From positions 1-14,787 of the forward strand of contig JBLHLB010000068.1 in the NCBI GenBank assembly GCA_047618505.1: DNA of 14,787 bases, in the 5' to 3' direction. The number at the start of each line of letters is the position of its first letter. The first letter of the stretch is position 1. This DNA comes from JBLHLB01 sp047618505. Lineage in GTDB: Bacteria > Planctomycetota > UBA1135 > GCA-002686595. Below the pieces are notes generated by a model. The model saw only the letters and a program-made list of their open reading frames with translations. It was not told the origin of the DNA and did not search any database. The translations under genes and the position numbers were made by a program. Of this stretch, positions 7,658-14,350 are shown piece after piece.

Positions 7658-9139
7658 ATGAAAGCTCCTGTTCCCAAGCTCGTTCTCCTACTGAGTATTC
7701 CAGTGGTTATCGCCGCACTCCTCCTGTTGTGGCACCAGGGCCTGGGCAGCCTGGACTCGACCGCACAGCCTAGCTCCGGCGCGCGGCGTGACACCACGGA
7801 GCGAGCGTTGACGGATTTGAGAACGCCCGTGATAGCAGCTTCGCGCGAAGCCGCCGGGGAACGCGCAGTGCCGACGGAAGTGAATCCACGTCGGGCCCTG
7901 GCGATCCTCCAGGGAAGCGAGGAGGGCCCGGGAACGGGAATCATCCTGGGTGGCATCTTTGACAGCACCGGTGTGCGAATCAGCAAGGGCCGCGTCCTGG
8001 TCTTCGCGGATAGAAGCAGCTCCGATCCAATCGAATCCCTGGAATTGAAGGACGCTCCTTGGGAATACCAAGTCGAGCTGGCCGCCGGCGAAGACTACTG
8101 GTTGCAAGCGGACCCTAGTTCACTCGACGGGAGCCTCACTCCGACGCTCGGGCACGCCTACGTTTCCCTCAAGCGCGATGCGGTAGTACGGTTGGACCTT
8201 ACCGTTGGAAGACCCGCTACTGTGGTGGGGCGGCTGCTTGCGATGGATGGCAGCGGGATCCCTGGGGCAACGGCACGTTTGATCGGACAGGATCACACCC
8301 AGCTCGGTTTCAGCCAGGACGGGGTGACCGACGCCGGGGGCACCTTTTCTATTTCAGAGGTATTCCCGGGCAACTATCGCCTGCGCTTCTTCCATGACTC
8401 CCCCTGGTTGGCCCCACATCCCGTGGAGGTTGAAGTCGAAGGCAATCGACCCAACGATGTCGGCGACATCTGTGTGGAGAACGGTCACAAATCGATCCGC
8501 GGCTCGGTGGTGAACCAGGACGGCTGGCCCTTCCCCGGACTCGAGGTCCTGTGCTACTCCAACCAAGCGGTGAAGGACGGCGTTCCTTCCCACGACATGG
8601 GATCGGTTCTGGGCAGCGCGCGGACGGACGAAAACGGACTCTTCGTGCTGGACGAACTCCCCGCGATCCAAGTCAAGATCTCCCTCACTCCGAACTTCAA
8701 CCCGAACTCTATTCTCGGTCCTGGGGGTCCCGCCATCTGGGAGCCATCCCTAGAGTTCGACCTGGACACCAGCAGCACTGCCCTAGAGATCGGAGCACAC
8801 GTTGTGGAGGAGAGTCGACCCTTTGAGATCAGTGGGCAAGTTGCGTTTGACCCGGACTGGCTGGCGCAAAACGAGAACCAGGAATCGGATCTGTCCGCCA
8901 CCGTTTCACTCGCCAAGGGCCAAGCCATGCCCGCAGGAGTCCGCCGCGTGTCGCTCCGCGGGAAGCCCGTGAACTTTGACTCTGAAACCGGTGCGTTCCG
9001 GTGCCTGGTGGAAACGCCACGGCCGGAACTTGAGCTTCGGTTCCACCTACGGGGCCAGAAGGACTTGGTCTTCACGGTCCAACCGGAGGCGCTTCAGGGT
9101 TGGAGTCAGGAAATCCGCGTGCCGGGGGACTTCCATTAA
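7658..9139 (+). CDS. Membrane-anchored protein with carboxypeptidase-regulatory-like repeats
   Basis: A 493-residue protein with one N-terminal membrane segment (residues 8-26, KLVLLLSIPVVIAALLLLW) and a linker to about residue 90. Then come several Ig-like modules: about 94-180; 187-265 (ATVVGRLLAMDGSGIPGATA, then TDAGGTFSISEVFPGNYRLRF); 278-345 (KSIRGSVVNQDGWPFPGLEV, then TDENGLFVLDELP); and a fourth from about 391 (FEISGQVAFD). The pattern GxVxDxxGxPxxGAxV...TDxxGxFxxxxLxPGxY is that of carboxypeptidase regulatory-like domains, which are non-catalytic and mediate extracellular adhesion or assembly. It matches the 1825-3300 gene in size and layout but ends differently. ATG 7658 immediately precedes the basic and hydrophobic N-terminus; no strong ribosome binding site is visible. 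Confidence 0.82.
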   Translation: MKAPVPKLVLLLSIPVVIAALLLLWHQGLGSLDSTAQPSSGARRDTTERALTDLRTPVIAASREAAGERAVPTEVNPRRALAILQGSEEGPGTGIILGGIFDSTGVRISKGRVLVFADRSSSDPIESLELKDAPWEYQVELAAGEDYWLQADPSSLDGSLTPTLGHAYVSLKRDAVVRLDLTVGRPATVVGRLLAMDGSGIPGATARLIGQDHTQLGFSQDGVTDAGGTFSISEVFPGNYRLRFFHDSPWLAPHPVEVEVEGNRPNDVGDICVENGHKSIRGSVVNQDGWPFPGLEVLCYSNQAVKDGVPSHDMGSVLGSARTDENGLFVLDELPAIQVKISLTPNFNPNSILGPGGPAIWEPSLEFDLDTSSTALEIGAHVVEESRPFEISGQVAFDPDWLAQNENQESDLSATVSLAKGQAMPAGVRRVSLRGKPVNFDSETGAFRCLVETPRPELELRFHLRGQKDLVFTVQPEALQGWSQEIRVPGDFH

Positions 9140-9144
9140 GCAAA

Positions 9145-9177
9145 CGAGTGCGGCGCCGGGATCCGGAGCCGCACTCG
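9145..9177. terminator. Hairpin between convergent genes
   Basis: CGAGTGCGGC (9145-9154) pairs with GCCGCACTCG (9168-9177), ten perfect base pairs around a 13-base loop. It lies just after the stop at 9139 and about 30 bases before the end of the opposite gene at 9209. No U-tract follows on the plus side, and there is only a short TTTG on the minus side, so it is a plausible but weak bidirectional terminator. Confidence 0.6.
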
Positions 9178-9208
9178 CTAAGAAAGCCATCTACTGGCCA
9201 TGCTCGAT

Positions 9209-10624
9209 TCAGTTCGCGTCGCGTCGGAAGGAGAAGTCGACCTTCGTCTTGACCACTTGCCCGTCCACTTCCAGAACCGGGTAGGCCAGGAAGTTGATCG
9301 GCCCAGAGGCGGGACCAGGCTCGACCACAAGGTCGCGGCCGAGACTCAGCTCAATTCGATTCGCGGGGTGATGCCCAAAGTAGAACGTCGAGAGGCTGGA
9401 GCACTTGTCCGCCTCACTGATGTCCACCGGCCACCAGCGCCCATCGGTGTAGAACTCCGCCCAGCAGTGATAGCCACTGATGCCACCCTGGTCGCGGGCC
9501 GAAGGGATCGATGCACCAATGGCAAAGCGAGCGGGGATCCCCTCACAACGCGCGAGAGCGATGAAGTAGGAGTGATAGTCGGTGCAATTCCCGCCGCCCG
9601 AGTCACAGGCGAAGACCGCGTCGCCTTTGCCGTAGCCCGAGCCGACCTTGGCATAGCGAAGATGGTCGATCACGTGGTCGTAGAGGGCGCGAGCCTTCAC
9701 GAGATCTCCGTCCATGCCTTCGGTGACAGTGGCTGCGATTTCGCGGAACTCCGGGGTCAGGGGCACGAACTGATCCGGACCGAGATAGCGTTCGCGATCC
9801 ACTTCGACTTCCGAATAGACCGGCTTCTCGATGCGCTCCACGTTATAGCGAATGACCACATCGCGATCGCCGTCTGCCTGGTTGAGCTCGAGGAACAACA
9901 CCTTGTTGCCATACTTCTCATCGACCAGGAACTCCTGGCGCCCCGGGACGTCGAGCGTAAGAGCGCTAATCGTTTGGTAGCTGTCACTCGAGGCCAAGGG
10001 AATCCACATGCGCGCATTCCCTTCCAACTTCGGCAAGGTCGCGCGGTAGGTGAATTCGAACTCGTCGCGCTCGAGGATTACACCGAGCAGCTCGGGGGGA
10101 GCCCCGTCCGCTTCGACGCGAATCCACGTGCCATCGCTCTGCTGTTCCCAAACATAGCGCGGCTGCCCATTGCGCTTGTGAACGGTGGTTTCCGTAACCA
10201 CCATCTCGCCGGGCCTGCCATCCATGAAGAAGTCCACGTCGTAGACATCCCCCGCGGGCGTGGCCAGGTCGACACAGGCGAAGTGACGCGTGGGTCCAAG
10301 ACGAGCCAAGTATTCCAGGTGGACGCGCACGAGCTTCAGGTGCAGCGTCTCCTCTCCGTCGAGAAAGTCAAAGGTGCCGCTCCCAAGTAGAGTCTGTTCC
10401 CTAATGTGTGCTTCGATGCCCTCTTGAATCTCACGCGTGACGCGGTCCACGGGCTCCGTATCGAGCAAGCCGGGGCGTAACTCGCCGCCGCCTGCCTCTA
10501 CTTGGTTGCTGGCACAGCCCGAGAGCAGGCAAACCCCAAGGCCCAACGATGACGCTGCGAACAGCAACTTCACCGGGAGCCCCGAGATCGACTGACGACG
10601 GGCGCTCGTCGTGGATGCCGACAT
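9209..10624 (-). CDS. Transglutaminase-like lipoprotein
   Basis: A 471-residue lipoprotein with a hydrophobic signal (residues 18-36) and lipobox LSGC, Cys37. The C-terminal half carries a transglutaminase-like cysteine protease/transglutaminase core: Cys347 in GGGNCTDYHSYF, His386 in GYHCWAEFY and Asp401 in WWPVDISEADK, the full Cys-His-Asp triad in the usual order and contexts. Residues about 85-180 form a separate N-terminal beta-rich region (FACVDLATPAGDVYDVDFF), and 185-270 another beta domain before the core, as in many bacterial transglutaminase-like proteins. It could cleave or cross-link peptides at the cell envelope; the substrate is unknown. ATG 10624 overlaps the stop of the small upstream gene (TAATG), so the two are very likely co-expressed. 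Confidence 0.9.
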   Translation of the reverse strand: MSASTTSARRQSISGLPVKLLFAASSLGLGVCLLSGCASNQVEAGGGELRPGLLDTEPVDRVTREIQEGIEAHIREQTLLGSGTFDFLDGEETLHLKLVRVHLEYLARLGPTRHFACVDLATPAGDVYDVDFFMDGRPGEMVVTETTVHKRNGQPRYVWEQQSDGTWIRVEADGAPPELLGVILERDEFEFTYRATLPKLEGNARMWIPLASSDSYQTISALTLDVPGRQEFLVDEKYGNKVLFLELNQADGDRDVVIRYNVERIEKPVYSEVEVDRERYLGPDQFVPLTPEFREIAATVTEGMDGDLVKARALYDHVIDHLRYAKVGSGYGKGDAVFACDSGGGNCTDYHSYFIALARCEGIPARFAIGASIPSARDQGGISGYHCWAEFYTDGRWWPVDISEADKCSSLSTFYFGHHPANRIELSLGRDLVVEPGPASGPINFLAYPVLEVDGQVVKTKVDFSFRRDAN

Positions 10625-10800
10625 TACTTGTCGCCTTCGGGGTGCTCTGCCTCGTGCTCCGTCGGGTGATCCGAATCCGGGTGCTCGGAGTCACCCTGGG
10701 GGTGATCGCCATGCTCATCAGGGGTGCGGCAACTGAACGAAGCCATGGCGAGGAACCCAGCGGCTGCAGCAAGCAGCACAGTTCTGTTCATCTTCTTCAT
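10624..10800 (-). CDS. Small histidine/acid-rich lipoprotein
   Basis: A 58-residue protein starting MKKMNRTVLLAAAAGFLAMA, then SFSC with Cys24 as the likely lipidated residue; the lipobox is relaxed, as often in Planctomycetota. The mature part has six histidines at 30, 33, 40, 45, 49 and 53, each directly preceded by D or E, with HP steps between (EHPD, DHPT, EHPE). This spacing suggests binding of a transition metal ion; that is inference. The gene has the best ribosome binding site in the window (AAGGAG, six bases from ATG 10800). Its stop TAA (10626-10624) overlaps the ATG of the transglutaminase gene, pointing to translational coupling. I recall similar small EHP-repeat proteins in Planctomycetota, without a known function. 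Confidence 0.8.
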   Translation of the reverse strand: MKKMNRTVLLAAAAGFLAMASFSCRTPDEHGDHPQGDSEHPDSDHPTEHEAEHPEGDK

Positions 10801-10806
10801 ATCGAT

Positions 10807-10812
10807 CTCCTT
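10807..10812 (-). promoter_or_regulatory. Strong Shine-Dalgarno for the small lipoprotein operon
   Basis: The minus strand reads AAGGAG, six bases, then ATG 10800. It validates a short gene that would otherwise be easy to miss. Confidence 0.75.
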
Positions 10813-10962
10813 CTAAATTATTGGGGAGCTAACCCCATCTGGAGGCAGCGCCCCGCACAGTGGACGCCAAGCCCAAGGACAGGCTAACGCTATCCAGAAT
10901 GACAATGCAGTCTATTTCATGGGCTCTCCACTCTCGACAAAGGCAATGCCAACGGTAGGTCT

Positions 10963-11164
10963 CTAGTAGCCCGTTGAAAAACAGGCACTCCTCGCTCAGC
11001 TCCCCGCTTGACCCCACGAATCACCTGGCTGCGTTGCCTGAACCGCCAATGCCAGAACTCCAATAAAGGTACAACTGCAGGTTCTGCACCGTGGGGAACC
11101 TGTCCCTTGCCAGGCGATCCCGGGAAACCAACTGGGAAGCTGCTGTTTTGGAACGGACTGCTAG
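10963..11164. repeat. Palindromic MITE-like repeat, copy B
   Basis: A 202-base imperfect palindrome in the opposite orientation to copy A. The left end is CTAGTAGCCCGTTGAAAAAC and the right end ...CTGCTGTT, TTGGAACGG, ACTGCTAG. Shared internal blocks with the reverse complement of copy A include ACTCCTCGCTC, CACGAAT/CACAAAT, CCTGGCTGCGTTG and CCTTGCCAGGC. It is about 36 bases longer than copy A, mainly in the centre. CTAG again bounds both ends. It separates the leftward lipoprotein operon from the rightward sigma remnant. The remaining non-coding sequence on either side (10813-10962 and 11165-11297) shows nothing I can name. Confidence 0.83.
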
Positions 11165-11297
11165 CTGAGTGTCGGGCCCCCGGCAACGGGACCTCAACAA
11201 TGGGCTTCTTCGAGAACCTCTTCTCCCAGCATACCCTGGAGGAATCCTACCCCCCTCCCAGACAGGCACGACATCTGCTCTCTGCTGGTATCCTCTG

Positions 11298-12124
11298 GTG
11301 GTGGAAGGAACTGCAGCGGAAAGCGATCGACCGCGAGATGCGGCCGGACAGAAGGCCGCGGAGAACGCGCGCTTTCTGACCACGCACTGGAGTCAGGTTC
11401 TATTGGCCGGGGCGGCCTCCTCCCCCCAGGCGCGCCGAGCCCTCGGGGAAATCTGCGGGGCCTATTGGTATCCCCTTTACGCCTTCCTGCGTCGCCGCGG
11501 TCACTCCTGAGATGATGCGGCGGACCTGGTCCAGGGCTTCTTCGCCGACTTCCTCGCACGTGAGGGCTTCGCCAAGGTGCGGGCAGAAGGCGGCCGCTTT
11601 CGCTCGTTCCTATTGCGTGCTCTCCAGAATCACGAATCCCATGTTCGTGAGCGTGCAGGCGCGCTCAAGCGAGGTGGCGACCGCCAGCAGTTCCAGTTGG
11701 ATTCGGAAACGCCCGTCAACTTTGATCAGCAAGCGGCAGAAGCGCGCTACATGGCGGAACCCGCCACGAACGAAACGCCCGAGACGCTCTATGAGCGACG
11801 CTTCGCCGAAGCTTTGATTGAAAAGGCACTGGGCGACCTGCGCGCGGAGGAGGAAGCCAAGGGGGCAGCCGAGGAGTTCGACCTGATCAGCCCCTTCCTC
11901 GCGGGGGACCTCCCGGCCGGCGGTTATGCCCAACTCTCCCAAGGGAGCGGTCGCAGCGAAGGGTCATTGAAGGTAGCGGTGCATCGGCTGCGAAAGCGTT
12001 GGCGACAGGGTCTCCTGACCGAGATTGCACGGCAGGTCGATCGGCCCAGGACATCGAGGAGGAGTTGCACGACATCTTCCGCGTCCGTGGCGGTGGGAAC
12101 GCAGAGGGTGGCCACAGTCGCTGA
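11298..12124 (+). pseudogene. ECF-like sigma-70 family factor with in-frame TGA and C-terminal frameshift
   Basis: Homology starts at ARFLTTHWSQVL and runs through YWYPLYAFLRRRGHS. It is then interrupted by TGA (11508-11510) and resumes in the same frame with DDAADLVQGFFADFLAREGF. A region 4-like YAQLSQ...SEGSLKVAVHRLRKRW follows. After EIARQV (about 12038) the expected tail AQDIEEELHDIFRVRG lies in a different frame and ends at TGA 12122-12124, so one base has been lost near 12037-12043. The start is uncertain: GTG 11298 or 11301 is in frame, while ATG 11338 (MRPDRR) would need another missing base. This family (THWSQVL...YWYPLYAF) is usually paired with a Ser/Thr kinase gene, as here. It belongs to a different sigma subfamily from the remnant at 6096-6624. 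Confidence 0.85.
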
Positions 12125-12191
12125 GAACAACCATCCGCCGGGCTTCTCAGCCTGCGGCGGGCCACTCCAGAGTTTTTGCTGGGTGGCCTGT

Positions 12192-12208
12192 AACCCCCCA
12201 GGGGTTTT
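12192..12208 (+). terminator. Short hairpin with T-run between sigma remnant and kinase
   Basis: AACCCC pairs with GGGGTT around a three-base loop and is followed by TT. The six-base-pair stem and short T-run make this a weak terminator candidate in the 144-base gap (12125-12268). A second potential stem, CCGCCG...CGGCGG, lies just upstream near 12136-12160. Confidence 0.25.
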
Positions 12209-12268
12209 CCGTCGTGCATTGCTGGAGGGGGTCCCGCAACCAGTCCATCTGGGGCCCGTAACAGCACG

Positions 12269-12868
12269 ATGAACGACGAGAATCAAGGCAGTAAAGACCC
12301 CGGTGGACCCCCCGCTGACCCCCTAGCTCTCCTGGGGGGCGCCATGGAGGAATCCGAGGATCAGGAACGCGAGCGGGAGCGCCTGAAGCTTGAACGCCTT
12401 GGGAAGGTGCGTGCTGAAATCGAATCCCACCTGCCCGACCTCGAAGTCCTAGATCTCCTCGGCGAAGGCGGAATGGGCAGCGTTTGGAGGGTTCGCCAAC
12501 GCAAGCTCGATCGAGTCGTGGCACTCAAAGTGCTTTCCTTCGAGGGCGAAGGTGTCGCTCAACTGGCCCTGCGGTTCGAGCGCGAAGCCCAGGCGTTGGC
12601 ACGCTTGACCCACCCCAACATCGTCTCCATCCACGACTACGGCCGGGACGGCGGTTTCTGTTGGCTGTTGATGGAGTGCGTCGAAGGGCCGACCCTGCGT
12701 GACTTGATCTCGGGCGGAGAGCTGACACCCGCCCATGCCCTCTCCCCCGTGCGCCCTCTTTGTGACGGACTGCAATTCGCCCACGACAACGGCATCGTGC
12801 ACCGGGACGTCAAACCCGAGAACGTCCTGATCGATCTCGCAGGTAAGCCCAAGATCGCCGACTTCGAT
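12269..12868 (+). pseudogene. Hanks-type Ser/Thr protein kinase, truncated in the activation segment
   Basis: The first 200 residues are a convincing kinase N-terminal part: an acidic/basic leader, glycine loop GEGGMGSV (65-72), VALK with Lys87, the helix C region FEREAQAL, hinge LLMECVEGPTLRDL, catalytic loop HRDVKPEN (178-185) and KIADF (195-199). The DFG motif is cut: the sequence reads DFD, and the following 50-odd residues to the stop at 13025-13027 resemble no kinase. That tail is the antisense of a separate minus-strand gene (12875-13148). The activation loop, the rest of the C-lobe and any sensor domain are missing, so the product cannot be an active kinase. ATG 12269 follows the sigma remnant, the usual sigma-kinase pairing. 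The break lies near 12866. Confidence 0.88.
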
Positions 12869-12874
12869 CTGCAC

Positions 12875-13148
12875 TCAGCGTCGAAAGAGCTGCCGCAGAA
12901 GCGCTGCGCTCTCCGCAGCACGGGCTTCGATATCACCATCGGCACGCTTGCCGGCCAGCATTTCCAGGCGCTGCTGCAGCAACTCTTCCATGCGCTCTCC
13001 ATCGAGCGCGAATCCCCGCGTCGGTGACCATCAGACCCGAGCCAAAGCCGTGCTTTCCTCCCCCCGTCTGCAGCTGCGCTTCGGCGCCGGATCCGCTGCC
13101 GATCCCGAATCCTGCGGCGACGCTGGCCAGTAGTACTGCGCTGTTCAT
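12875..13148 (-). pseudogene. Small secreted protein of unknown function, frameshifted
   Basis: Reading leftward from ATG 13148, MNSAVLLASVAAGFGIGSGS is followed by GAEAQLQTGGGKHGFGSGLM and VTDAG; this looks like a signal peptide with cleavage near AEAQ. The frame then breaks in a run of four C on the plus strand (13014-13017; GGGG in gene sense). Removing one base restores FALDGERMEELLQQRLEMLA, then GKRADGDIEARAAESAALLR and QLFRR before TGA 12877-12875, giving about 90 residues. The second half is charged, helix-forming and very probably real protein. AAGGAG sits immediately before the ATG, too close for a good site, so the true start may lie slightly upstream. The gene is antisense to the out-of-family tail of the truncated kinase. 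Confidence 0.65.
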
Positions 13149-13277
13149 CTCCTTGGTCCCTGACCCGGCTATGGGTGTTCCTGGTGGGCCAATTCCCGCG
13201 CAAACCCCGAGGGGGTCGCCTCCACTCGATGTGACAGCCCTGGAGGCTTACTTGTGCAGCGAAGGGACCGGACTCCA

Positions 13278-13305
13278 TTGACCACTTGTCGCCACCGGAT
13301 ACTAT
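13278..13305 (+). promoter_or_regulatory. Candidate housekeeping promoter of the aldolase gene
   Basis: TTGACC (13278-13283) and TACTAT (13300-13305) are separated by 16 bases and lie about 73 bases before ATG 13379. The match to -35/-10 consensus is good for such GC-rich sequence, but it is a prediction only. The rest of 13149-13378 shows nothing else I can name. Confidence 0.42.
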
Positions 13306-13378
13306 GGTTGCCGCAAAACCGCCCCAGCTGCCCCTAATCGGGCTGCGCACCCCGCTTCGCGCTATCACCGGACAAGTT

Positions 13379-14269
13379 ATGTCCTCACAAGAGATGTTCA
13401 ACAAAGTTCAGTCCCAAGACGGATTCATCGCAGCCCTCGACCAAAGCGGCGGCAGCACGCCCAAGGCCCTCGGCCTCTATGGCGTCGAGCCCGCTGAGTA
13501 CAACGGCGACGAAGAGATGTACGCCAAGATCCACGAGATGCGCACGCGGATCATGACCAGCCCGAGCTTCACCGGTGAGCGCATCCTGGGCGCCATCCTG
13601 TTTGAGAACACGATGAACAGCGAGGTCAACGGCAAGGGCACCGCCAAGTACCTCTGGGAAGACAAGCAGGTCGTGCCTTTCCTGAAGGTCGACAAGGGTT
13701 TGGCGGACGAGGTTAACGGCGCCCAGATCATGAAGCCGATGCCGGAGCTCGCCAGTCTCCTGGAGCGCGCTAAGACAGCCGGTGTCTTCGGCACCAAGAT
13801 GCGTTCCGTGATCAAGCTCGCCAACGCCGACGGCGTCAAGGCGGTTGTCGATCAGCAGTTCGAAGTCGGCCGCCAAATTTGTGCCGCCGGTTTGATTCCG
13901 ATCATCGAGCCCGAGGTGGACATCAACAGTCCTGAGAAGGCCGCGGCCGAGGGACTGCTGCGCAGTAACCTGATGGCGCAACTTGATTCCCTGGGCGCCG
14001 ACGAGAAAGTCATGCTCAAGCTGACCCTTCCCGAGGAAGCGGACTTCTACAAGAGCTGCATCAACCACGCCAACGTCGTGCGCGTCGTGGCCCTGTCCGG
14101 TGGTTACTCGCGCGACGTCGCCAATGAGAAGCTTTCCAAGAACCACGGCATGGTCGCCAGCTTCTCGCGCGCCCTCAGCGAAGGCCTCAACGCCAAGCAG
14201 AGCGACGGCGAGTTCAACACCATGCTCGACAACTCCATCGAGTCCATCTTTCAGGCTTCGCGCACGTAG
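13379..14269 (+). CDS. fda: Class I fructose-bisphosphate aldolase
   Basis: Cleaves fructose 1,6-bisphosphate to dihydroxyacetone phosphate and glyceraldehyde 3-phosphate (and the reverse) in glycolysis and gluconeogenesis, through a lysine Schiff base and without metal. From ATG 13379 the protein has 296 residues, the same size as the staphylococcal-type bacterial class I enzyme. Family motifs include GFIAALDQSGGSTPKAL (15-31), ILGAILFENTM (69-79), VPFLKVDKGL (99-108), KMRSVIKLAN (140-149), IPIIEPEVDI (173-182) and VMLKLTLPEE (211-220), where Lys214 is the likely Schiff-base lysine. An in-frame start at 13286 would add 31 residues unlike the family, so I rejected it. It is a housekeeping gene with its own likely promoter and terminator, and appears intact next to decayed genes. 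Confidence 0.94.
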   Translation: MSSQEMFNKVQSQDGFIAALDQSGGSTPKALGLYGVEPAEYNGDEEMYAKIHEMRTRIMTSPSFTGERILGAILFENTMNSEVNGKGTAKYLWEDKQVVPFLKVDKGLADEVNGAQIMKPMPELASLLERAKTAGVFGTKMRSVIKLANADGVKAVVDQQFEVGRQICAAGLIPIIEPEVDINSPEKAAAEGLLRSNLMAQLDSLGADEKVMLKLTLPEEADFYKSCINHANVVRVVALSGGYSRDVANEKLSKNHGMVASFSRALSEGLNAKQSDGEFNTMLDNSIESIFQASRT

Positions 14270-14278
14270 TCTTCAGAT

Positions 14279-14310
14279 CTAGTCTCGAGACCTAGTCTCG
14301 AGACCTAGTC
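14279..14310. repeat. 13-base tandem repeat with internal palindrome
   Basis: CTAGTCTCGAGAC occurs at 14279-14291 and 14292-14304, with a partial third copy CTAGTC at 14305-14310. Each unit contains the palindrome GTCTCGAGAC. It lies between the aldolase stop and the terminator hairpin. Confidence 0.8.
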
Positions 14311-14311
14311 C

Positions 14312-14350
14312 TAAACGGCGGTATGGAACCAGGTTCCGTACCGCCGTTTA
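14312..14350. terminator. Strong bidirectional terminator hairpin
   Basis: AAACGGCGGTATGGAACC (14313-14330) and its near-perfect inverse (14332-14349) form an 18-base-pair stem with a single G-T pair and a one-base loop; outer T and A extend it by one pair. A-rich and T-rich ends allow function in both directions. It separates the aldolase gene from the convergent helicase gene, and its right arm includes the helicase stop codon. Confidence 0.85.

Noticed and set aside
9200..10390. 396-codon open frame on the plus strand
   Set aside because: Antisense to the transglutaminase-like gene with its full Cys-His-Asp triad.
11201..11379. 59-codon plus-strand frame starting MGFFENLF
   Set aside because: Overlaps the start of the sigma remnant in another frame, lacks a ribosome binding site and family resemblance.
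11508..11510. TGA as selenocysteine or readthrough codon
   Set aside because: Sigma factors of this family have no selenocysteine at this position, and a second lesion downstream points to a pseudogene.
13204..13216. ACCCC-GAG-GGGGT hairpin upstream of the aldolase
   Set aside because: Only a five-base-pair stem without a T-run; common by chance in GC-rich sequence.
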